Shown here: piece by piece, positions 1 to 4,163 of the stretch | Layout: each line of letters opens with the position of its first letter | Position numbering within the stretch: the stretch's first letter is position 1 | Source: Planctomycetota bacterium | GTDB lineage: Bacteria; Planctomycetota; Planctomycetia; Planctomycetales; Planctomycetaceae | Reading direction: 5' to 3' | Assembly: GCA_023429275.1 (NCBI GenBank) | Contig: JAEYWB010000760.1 | Location: 1 to 5,185, forward strand | DNA: 5,185 bases | Program-made: the position numbers and the translations under genes | Notes under the pieces: generated by a model | What the model was told of the DNA's origin: nothing | What the model saw: the letters and a program-made list of their open reading frames with translations, nothing else | The model's database searches: none

Positions 1-74
1 AGGTGCGCGATGACCGGCAGCGACAGGGCGAGCAGCCCCCAGAGCATCGCCGGATTCAGCACGCCGATTTCCAC
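1..74 (-). CDS. BatA-like membrane protein, N-terminal fragment
   Basis: The first 25 residues of a protein that runs off the left edge. It begins MEIGVLNPAMLWGLLALSLP and continues VIAHL. Seen: a hydrophobic segment starting a few residues in, preceded by a 'LNPAMLWGL' stretch. Known: this pattern (F/L-x-P-x-x-L-W-x-L/G-L-L-A-L-x-x-P-V-I-x-H-L) is the opening of the BatA / aerotolerance N-terminal domain, usually a first transmembrane helix followed by 'LL-N-R/K-R'. In Planctomycetes such proteins often carry a VWA or glutamine-amidotransferase-like domain and sit in MoxR/Bat-type clusters. The GTG start is chosen because AGGGGG lies 9 nt upstream; an in-frame GTG four codons later is less well placed. 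Only the N-terminus is visible, so the exact subfamily cannot be named. Confidence 0.72.
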   Translation of the reverse strand, partial: MEIGVLNPAMLWGLLALSLPVIAH

Positions 75-83
75 GTCGACCGT

Positions 84-89
84 CCCCCT
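84..89 (-). promoter_or_regulatory. Ribosome binding site deciding the BatA-like GTG start
   Basis: AGGGGG on the minus strand, 9 nt before the GTG at 74. It supports that GTG over the in-frame GTG at 62. Confidence 0.5.
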
Positions 90-151
90 GTCCGCAAATG
101 GCCCGACAGGCCCCGGTCATCCGTGACGGCCGGCCCGGCCCGATGACTCCG

Positions 152-859
152 TCAGGCGCTCGTCGGAACGTAAAGCAGCCGTCCGCACGAACTGCAGAAG
201 ATGAGCTCCTTGCTCTCGACCTGGACGAACTGCTGCGACGTCAGCGAGACATAGCAGCTGTTGCACATCCGGTTTTCGGCACTCGCTAAGGCGTCCGCGC
301 CGTGGGCTTCGACGAGCCGGCGATATCGGTCCATGATCGAGACCGGAAGAGCCTTCTCCGCTTCGCTGACCTGGGCCTTGAGAGCGATCTCCTGCTTCTT
401 GAGATCCTGGGCCTTCGCGGCGAACTCGGCCGCGACCCGGTCGCGCTCCTGCTCCGCCTTCACCCGCTTGGCCTTGATCTCGACGATCTCGGACTGGACG
501 CGATCGACGCGGTCGAGCTGTTCGAGGACCTCGTCCTGAAGGACGCTGTTGGCCGCATTGTCGGCGGCGATCTGGCCCCGAAGAATGCCGAACTCCTTGT
601 TGTTCGTCGCCTCGTTCAACTTGCGGTCGAGGTCTTTGAGCTTGGCTTCGTTCGTCTTGAGATCGAGGTTCTTGCGGTCGACGGCCGCCTTGGTCTGCTT
701 CAGCTCCTCTTCCTTCGCGGTCCGCTCGGCGTCGACCTGGGCCATCACCTTCTCGCGGGCCTGGATCTGCCGCGGTCCGCGAGTCAGCTGATCCTGCACC
801 TCCTTGAGGGCCAGATGCAGCCGATGGAGTTGTGTGAGATCTACTTTTCCCGACGTCAT
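152..859 (-). CDS. Coiled-coil protein with C-terminal C4 zinc ribbon (COG1579 family)
   Basis: 235 residues, a typical length for COG1579. Residues about 10-170 are almost entirely charged, heptad-rich helix, predicted as a long antiparallel coiled-coil hairpin. The turn-proximal 'TNNKEF' motif (residues 85-90) is a family signature. The C-terminus holds a treble-clef-like zinc ribbon with C199-x2-C202 and C222-x2-C225. Known: relatives include Helicobacter HP0958 (FlgZ) and chlamydial CT398/CdsZ, which act as adaptors for the sigma-54/flagellar or type III secretion machinery and bind nucleic acid or partner proteins. In Planctomycetes the family is near-universal but its function is undefined, and nothing here assigns one. 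It is cytoplasmic, with no signal peptide. The ATG start is supported by AGGAG 8 nt upstream (868-872). The 77-bp gap to the BatA-like gene downstream could allow cotranscription. A GC-rich hairpin (128-140) after the stop has no U-tract. Confidence 0.9.
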   Translation of the reverse strand: MTSGKVDLTQLHRLHLALKEVQDQLTRGPRQIQAREKVMAQVDAERTAKEEELKQTKAAVDRKNLDLKTNEAKLKDLDRKLNEATNNKEFGILRGQIAADNAANSVLQDEVLEQLDRVDRVQSEIVEIKAKRVKAEQERDRVAAEFAAKAQDLKKQEIALKAQVSEAEKALPVSIMDRYRRLVEAHGADALASAENRMCNSCYVSLTSQQFVQVESKELIFCSSCGRLLYVPTSA

Positions 860-961
860 GCGCTCCGCTCCTGATTTCGACCCCTATCGTGACATTGGGG
901 ACGGCGCGGATCAAGGGGCCACAGTCCGGCGGTAACGAACGTCTCTTGACCGCAGCCATTC

Positions 962-979
962 CGCTCCTCGAGAGGAGCG
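962..979. repeat. Perfect 18-bp palindrome in the divergent spacer
   Basis: CGCTCCTCGAGAGGAGCG is self-complementary over all 18 bases. As RNA it would form a 7-bp stem with a CGAG tetraloop. It overlaps a tandem GAGGAG-C-GAGGAG (972-984) and is followed 4 bp later by a second perfect palindrome, GACGATCGTC (984-993). It lies in the 282-bp gene-free spacer (860-1141) between the zinc-ribbon gene and panB, about 100 bp and 160 bp from their starts. It could be a repressor site for either gene or a structural element. I found no convincing sigma-70 promoter in this spacer, and nothing else in it beyond these palindromes and the zinc-ribbon gene's Shine-Dalgarno. Confidence 0.4.
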
Positions 980-1141
980 AGGAGACGATCGTCCGCCATT
1001 CATACCTCGAAGACGACTCGCTCACCTCGGCAGCAGGTTGGCAACGGAATTTGCTGTCGACGGCCGCACATGAGCCCTTCGCCGATTCGTCTTCGAAGGC
1101 CCAACGCTCGACCCTTTCGCCTGGAATCTGCTACAGATGGA

Positions 1142-1954
1142 ATGATGTCCAGCGACCCGAAACCCGTTCGTCCGATCACGGTTCCTGATTTCGACCGCGC
1201 GAAGTCCGAGAAGAGGCGGCTCTCCGTCCTGACCGCCTACGACTTCCTCTGGGCGTCCATTCTCGATGAAGCGGGGGTCGACGCCCTCCTGGTCGGGGAC
1301 ACACTCGGAATGGTGGTGCAGGGCCGAAGCAGCACGCTCCCGGTCACCATGGAGCAGATGATCTACCACGGCGAGATGGTCGCCCGGGGGGCGAAACGGG
1401 CTCTCGTAATCGTCGACCTCCCCTTCATGTCGTACCAGGTGAGCCCGCAGCAGGCGGTCGAGAACGCCGGCCGGATCCTCAAGGAGACCGGCGCATCGGC
1501 GGTGAAGCTGGAAGGGGGCGAGGGGCAGGCCGAGACGATCGCCGCTCTCGCCCGTGTCGACATCCCGGTCATGGCGCACATCGGGATGCGGCCGCAGTCG
1601 GTGAGGAAGTACGGACGGATGTCAGCCATTCAGCGCGATGCCGATCAGCTCCTCAAGGACGCGAAGGCGGCGGCCGACGCGGGCGCCTTCTCGATCGTGC
1701 TCGAACTCATTCCGCAGGACGCTGCCAAGGCGATCACCGAGGCGGTCTCGATCCCGACGATCGGCATCGGCGCCGGCCCGCACTGCGACGGTCAGGTGCT
1801 CGTGACGCCCGACATGCTCGGGATGACCGGCTTCAAGCCGAAGTTCCTCAAGACCTATGCGGACCTGCGGACCACGGTCGCCGACGCCGCGCGGGCGTAC
1901 ACCGACGATGTCCGCGAGGGACGGTTCCCGGATGCCTCGCACTCCCACAAGTAG
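1142..1954 (+). CDS. panB: 3-methyl-2-oxobutanoate hydroxymethyltransferase (ketopantoate hydroxymethyltransferase)
   Basis: Transfers a hydroxymethyl group from 5,10-methylene-tetrahydrofolate to 2-oxoisovalerate to make ketopantoate, the first committed step of pantothenate and CoA synthesis, in the cytoplasm. 270 residues, against 264 in E. coli. It is a full-length (beta/alpha)8 barrel. Visible family landmarks: 'SVLTAYD' (about 28-34), 'LLVGDTLGMVVQG' with the Mg ligand D53, 'STLPVT', 'VIVDLPFMSY' with the second Mg ligand D92, 'AVKLEGG' with K122, 'MAHIGMRPQSV' with H146, 'VLELIP' with the catalytic base E188, 'IGIGAGPHCDGQVLV', and the C-terminal 'KPKFLKTYADL'. Start: two consecutive ATGs (1142, 1145) sit at the expected family N-terminus. 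An in-frame ATG at 1070 would add 24 residues with no counterpart in E. coli PanB. None of these has a clear Shine-Dalgarno. No panC or other pantothenate gene is nearby. Confidence 0.96.
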   Translation: MMSSDPKPVRPITVPDFDRAKSEKRRLSVLTAYDFLWASILDEAGVDALLVGDTLGMVVQGRSSTLPVTMEQMIYHGEMVARGAKRALVIVDLPFMSYQVSPQQAVENAGRILKETGASAVKLEGGEGQAETIAALARVDIPVMAHIGMRPQSVRKYGRMSAIQRDADQLLKDAKAAADAGAFSIVLELIPQDAAKAITEAVSIPTIGIGAGPHCDGQVLVTPDMLGMTGFKPKFLKTYADLRTTVADAARAYTDDVREGRFPDASHSHK

Positions 1955-1972
1955 GGAGCGGCCTGAAACGGA

Positions 1973-2006
1973 CGCGACACGGCGCGGCCACATGGGGCTT
2001 GTCGCG
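1973..2006 (+). terminator. Candidate stem-loop 3' of panB
   Basis: A perfect 7-bp inverted repeat, CGCGACA (1973-1979) and TGTCGCG (2000-2006), with a 20-nt loop, 18 nt after the panB stop. No T-run follows, so this is not a textbook intrinsic terminator. It may only stabilise the 3' end, or may be chance. Confidence 0.22.
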
Positions 2007-2023
2007 ATCTGACGAAGACCGGC

Positions 2024-2128
2024 TCACTTCTTCCCGGTGTAGGCGACCCGCCAGAGGGTCCCGGAGCCGTCATCGGTCACCATCAGTGCTCCCTCCTTGT
2101 CGACCGCAACTCCGACCGGTCGCCCCCA
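2024..2128 (-). pseudogene. C-terminal remnant of a sorbosone/glucose-dehydrogenase-like (beta-propeller) protein
   Basis: The minus strand encodes 34 residues before a [23 protein letters not shown] followed by [14 protein letters not shown]. The '[25 protein letters not shown]' pattern is the terminal blade of PQQ-dependent sugar dehydrogenase-like (GSDH/sorbosone dehydrogenase) proteins, which are usually exported beta-propellers of 400 or more residues. Everything upstream of the tryptophan is gone: two codons further the frame meets TAG (2135-2137), and the DNA there is instead the coding strand of an oxidoreductase on the other strand. There is no start codon or ribosome site, so it is a dead 3' remnant. 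The family call rests on a short but characteristic stretch. A PQQ- or NHL-repeat relative is possible. Confidence 0.7.
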
Positions 2129-2129
2129 G

Positions 2130-2378
2130 ATGGGCTACATCGATCTCGACCAGGCCTTCAGCTACCACGGACAGCAGCTCTCGACCTCCCGAAGCGGAAA
2201 GAAGTCGATCCTCAAGGTCGAACCGGTCAACCATTTCGCGGCCGAGATGGAGCACTTCTCGGAGTGCATCCTCAACGACCGCGATCCCCGGACACCGGGC
2301 GAAGAAGGCCTCGCCGACATGAAGATCATGGCGGCCATCCTGGAGTCGGCCGCGTCGGGGCGGATCCAGAAGGTTTGA
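2130..2378 (+). pseudogene. C-terminal remnant of a Gfo/Idh/MocA family oxidoreductase
   Basis: 82 residues matching the end of a Gfo/Idh/MocA oxidoreductase: '[13 protein letters not shown]' (a strand of the C-terminal beta-sheet domain), 'NHFAAEMEHFSECILNDRDP' and 'RTPGEEGLADMKIMAAILES', then 'AASGRIQKV'. Full members have about 330-450 residues with an N-terminal NAD(P)-binding Rossmann fold (G-x-G-x-x-G) and an E-K-P motif. Both are absent here, because upstream sequence switches at once into the antisense of the sorbosone-dehydrogenase remnant. The only in-frame starts (ATG 2130, TTG 2097) have no Shine-Dalgarno, and the TTG would translate antisense sequence. The reading frame itself is undamaged to its TGA, so the truncation may be recent. 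Almost certainly non-functional as an enzyme. Confidence 0.83.
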
Positions 2379-2412
2379 CTCCGTCTCGCGACCGAGCGAT
2401 GAATGGATCCCG

Positions 2413-2736
2413 TCAGGCCAGGAAGGCGACAGTACCAAAAACCAGCAGGGCTGTGCCCAGCAACAGAGGGACCAACCCCCACCGGGGGCGGAATCGCTCA
2501 GCGAAGGGATAGAAGAGTCCCCGAGGCAGCGAAGGGAAAATCATCACAACAGCTGCGAGGAACAGGAGCCACGTACCGATGACCACACCGTTCGCCGCGA
2601 AAATTGCGACCGGGGTCACCGGGCGGCCAAAGAGACTCAAGGGAGCACGGAGCTTTTCCATCTCCGCCGCGGCGAATTCCCGACTCTGAAGCAGACTTCC
2701 GACCGGCTTTTTGTTCGCCTCGACGACCGCGATCAT
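2413..2736 (-). CDS. Small two-helix membrane protein, third gene of the padR operon
   Basis: 107 residues of no family I recognise. Residues 1-40 are hydrophilic and probably helical ('QSREFAAAEMEKLRAPLSLF'). Two hydrophobic segments follow, at about 43-68 ('VAIFAANGVVIGTWLLFLAA' then 'VVMIFP') and 87-106 ('GLVPLLLGTALLVFGTVAFL'). They are joined by a basic/aromatic loop ('FYPFAERFRPRWG'), whose positive charge suggests it is cytoplasmic. The stop lies directly after the second helix. The ATG is 12 nt downstream of the HAAS gene's stop, and only a weak GGA precedes it, so translation is probably coupled. Operon position suggests it works with, or is controlled like, the HAAS membrane protein. 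No enzymatic motif is visible. The next 34 bp separate it from the convergent oxidoreductase remnant and hold only a 4-bp stem. Confidence 0.7.
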   Translation of the reverse strand: MIAVVEANKKPVGSLLQSREFAAAEMEKLRAPLSLFGRPVTPVAIFAANGVVIGTWLLFLAAVVMIFPSLPRGLFYPFAERFRPRWGLVPLLLGTALLVFGTVAFLA

Positions 2737-2748
2737 GGCGTCCAGACT

Positions 2749-3396
2749 CTAGACCTGCTTCTCAAACGACTTCAGGCGGTGGTGCCGCAAGCTCACCGCA
2801 TTTTCGTAGAGCGCAACGCCAGTGATCGCCGGAACGACGACAACGATCGCCACCAGCAGCGGAACGTAAAACAGCAGGAGCGCCGGGTACAGCAACCACT
2901 TCTGGGCTGCGGCGAGTCGTTCGTCACCGAGGATCGAGAGTGACGCCCGCGAGAGGATGAAGGCGGTTGCGGCTGCAATCGCGGCTACCAGAAGCCCTTC
3001 TTCGTCGCCGACAACGGCCCCCACGATCCCGCCAAGCGCGAGCACAGTCAGCGCCAGGTAGGCCATCCGGTAGCTCTCCGGCCCCCCGGCGAGCCGGTGA
3101 CCGACATGAATTGCAGATTCACGGAACTCGCGTAGCCAGTGTGCGGGGGACCGGAGATACCAGGGAGTATCCCCGTCGGGCAACCACTCTCCCGGTGGCC
3201 CGAGCTTTCGAAGTTCCGCGTCGAGAACCGCTTCCTCGACCGGCCCTCCCTGCCCCGAAAGAGCAGACTGGATATGGTCGCGGACGTCCTGTTCGACCTC
3301 GACGGGGTTCACGTTCGACGAGCCCGCGAGGACGCGGCGGATCTCGGCGAGATAGTCATCAAGACGCGACTGGGCCCCGGGCGTCAATTCGATCAT
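2749..3396 (-). CDS. HAAS-domain (DUF1700-like) integral membrane protein
   Basis: 215 residues. The N-terminal domain (about 8-72) has the helical HAAS-type pattern: 'LDDYLAEIRRVL', a spacer, 'VEVEQDVRDHIQSAL', then 'LDAELRKLGPPGEWL'. Known: HAAS/DUF1700-type domains are commonly encoded next to PadR regulators and are thought to bind or signal to membrane or effector partners. A linker (73-108) follows, then three hydrophobic helices at about 111-131, 134-152 and 168-193, and a basic C-terminus ('RHHRLKSFEK'). No catalytic motif is visible. Start: ATG at 3396, with AGGGGAG 7 nt upstream. Upstream extension to an ATG at 3444 would add 16 residues lying inside padR and outside the domain. The gene overlaps the padR stop as ATGA, so coupling is likely. 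It is probably repressed together with padR. Confidence 0.82.
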   Translation of the reverse strand: MIELTPGAQSRLDDYLAEIRRVLAGSSNVNPVEVEQDVRDHIQSALSGQGGPVEEAVLDAELRKLGPPGEWLPDGDTPWYLRSPAHWLREFRESAIHVGHRLAGGPESYRMAYLALTVLALGGIVGAVVGDEEGLLVAAIAAATAFILSRASLSILGDERLAAAQKWLLYPALLLFYVPLLVAIVVVVPAITGVALYENAVSLRHHRLKSFEKQV

Positions 3397-3737
3397 GGCT
3401 GCGCTCCCCTGAGAGACAGAACGCCGTGGTGAATCTGGTCCCACACCTCATTCATCTGCCCGAGAGTCTTACGCCCGTGCGGAGTGAGGTGGTAGTACTT
3501 TCGAGCGGGTCCGTCCGGCGACTCCTCAATGGTCGCCTCGACGAGGCCCTGCGTCCGAAACCGGCTGAGGATCGGGTAGATGGTCCCTTCGCCGATGACG
3601 AGCCCGTCGAGAGTTCTGAGCTGCTTGACGATGTCGTAGCCGTACTGCTTGCCGCCGGTCAGGGCGTTGAGAACGCAAAGCTCGAGAAGCCCTTTGCGGA
3701 CCTGCACCTGCCAGTTCTCGATGAGCGAGTCGGCCAT
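3393..3737 (-). CDS. PadR family winged-helix transcriptional regulator
   Basis: 114 residues, the usual size for the short PadR subfamily (PadR-s2). Landmarks in order: 'LIENWQVQVRKGLLELCVLN' (helix 1), 'YGYDIVKQL' (32-40, start of the HTH), 'IGEGTIYPILSRFRTQGLVE' (48-67, recognition helix and the conserved GT-x-Y-P-x-L-x-R-x-x-x-x-G-L), 'PARKYYHLTPHGRKTL' (77-92, the wing with R-K-Y-Y-x-L-T-x-x-G), and a short C-terminal dimerisation helix. Role: DNA-binding repressor, ligand unknown. It heads an operon with a HAAS membrane protein (4-bp overlap) and a small membrane protein, a common PadR arrangement. The ATG at 3737 fits the family start. It has no Shine-Dalgarno and sits 6 nt after a strong -10 box, so the message is probably leaderless. 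Longer in-frame starts up to 3914 would cross that promoter and have no homologous sequence. Confidence 0.94.
   Translation of the reverse strand: MADSLIENWQVQVRKGLLELCVLNALTGGKQYGYDIVKQLRTLDGLVIGEGTIYPILSRFRTQGLVEATIEESPDGPARKYYHLTPHGRKTLGQMNEVWDQIHHGVLSLRGAQP
3404..3410 (-). promoter_or_regulatory. Ribosome binding site of the HAAS gene, inside padR
   Basis: AGGGGAG on the minus strand, 7 nt before the ATG at 3396 and within the last codons of padR. It fixes the HAAS start at the ATGA overlap. Confidence 0.6.
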
Positions 3738-3742
3738 GGGAC

Positions 3743-3767
3743 TACTATATGACACAAGGTAGTACCT
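3743..3767. promoter_or_regulatory. Candidate PadR operator overlapping the promoter
   Basis: Overlapping dyads cover the spacer and -10 box: TACTA (3743-3747) with TAGTA (3760-3764), 12 bp apart; the perfect odd palindrome AGGTAGTACCT (3757-3767); and TGACA (3750-3754) with TGTCA (3767-3771). A repressor bound here would block RNA polymerase. PadR proteins commonly repress their own operons through dyads in the promoter, so autoregulation is inferred. Which dyad is the true site cannot be told from one copy. Confidence 0.45.
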
Positions 3768-3772
3768 GTCAA
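3744..3772 (-). promoter_or_regulatory. Sigma-70-type promoter of the padR operon
   Basis: On the minus strand, TTGACA (3767-3772, perfect -35), a 17-nt spacer, then TATAGT (3744-3749, 5 of 6 to TATAAT). Only six bases (AGTCCC) separate the -10 box from the padR ATG. A start site 7 nt after the -10 box is therefore the A of the ATG itself. It is the strongest promoter match I see in the window. Confidence 0.78.
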
Positions 3773-3837
3773 TACCACATAGCCAGCGCGATGCCCAGTT
3801 CCCGACAGAACGAAAGGACGTTGGGTGCGATACGACG

Positions 3838-4110
3838 TCAGGCCTGAGTCGCAATGCGAATCCAGAGAGTGTCTCCAGCGACAGCGAGATGTCGAAGCTC
3901 GAATGTCGCTCCACAGTGCGAGCACAACGCCCACGAGCAGTCCGATGGTGCTTTCCGCGGATCAGCCGCTACCAGCTTGCCGTCGCGAAGCGCTAAAGTG
4001 ACACGCTCAAGAAAGGCAAGATGATCGGCAGGATGGTCCGGCCGGATCACCTCGCGCCGCCACTCCGCGCAGTGGACGCAATTGTCGTCGCCCCCTGAGG
4101 CGGTCAACAT
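3838..4110 (-). CDS. Small hypothetical protein with two CxxC motifs
   Basis: 90 residues, not recognised. It has an N-terminal C11-x2-C14 ('CVHCAEWRRE') and a C-terminal C63-x2-C66 ('CSHCGATFELRH'), plus C58. The paired knuckles could form one zinc ribbon around a central helix ('HLAFLERVTLALRDGKLVAA', about 30-49). No signal peptide or membrane segment is seen, so it is probably cytoplasmic. The ATG is supported by AGGGG 6 nt upstream (4117-4121). It lies 53 bp downstream of the sigma-54 activator gene on the same strand. No good promoter is visible in that gap, so cotranscription is plausible. It lies 100 bp upstream of padR, with the padR promoter between. Frame, ribosome site and knuckle spacing support a real gene; the function is unknown. 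Confidence 0.7.
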   Translation of the reverse strand: MLTASGGDDNCVHCAEWRREVIRPDHPADHLAFLERVTLALRDGKLVAADPRKAPSDCSWALCSHCGATFELRHLAVAGDTLWIRIATQA

Positions 4111-4163
4111 CTGTCGCCCCTAAGAATCCGCCACCCTGCTCAATCAAGAACCGACCAGGTCAC

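Noticed and set aside
128..140. GGCCG-GCC-CGGCC hairpin between the zinc-ribbon and BatA-like genes as a terminator
   Set aside because: Only a 5-bp stem in very GC-rich sequence, with no U-tract on either strand. Chance is likely.
302..874. 190-codon plus-strand open frame opposite the zinc-ribbon gene
   Set aside because: It is antisense to a confident gene, rich in Leu/Asp/Glu because it mirrors Lys/Gln/Glu codons, with no recognisable motif.
117..1025. 302-codon open frame on the minus strand overlapping the zinc-ribbon gene
   Set aside because: It is a frame-shifted shadow of the real gene: Arg/Gly/Pro-rich low-complexity translation and no domain. The overlapping frame has a family-defining CxxC pair and NKEF motif.
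1022..1579. 185-codon minus-strand open frame across the start of panB
   Set aside because: Antisense of panB with His/Arg/Asp-rich translation typical of GC-rich shadow frames.
2097..2378. Reading the oxidoreductase remnant as an intact 93-residue gene from a TTG
   Set aside because: The first 11 codons are antisense to the sorbosone-dehydrogenase remnant, there is no ribosome site, and the fragment lacks the whole NAD-binding domain.
2967..3752. 261-codon plus-strand open frame opposite the HAAS and padR genes
   Set aside because: Antisense of two well-supported genes. Its translation is Arg/Pro/Ser-rich and it crosses the padR promoter.
3838..3847. TCAGGCCTGA palindrome at the stop of the CxxC protein gene
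   Set aside because: A single 10-bp palindrome overlapping coding sequence, without loop or T-run, is expected by chance.
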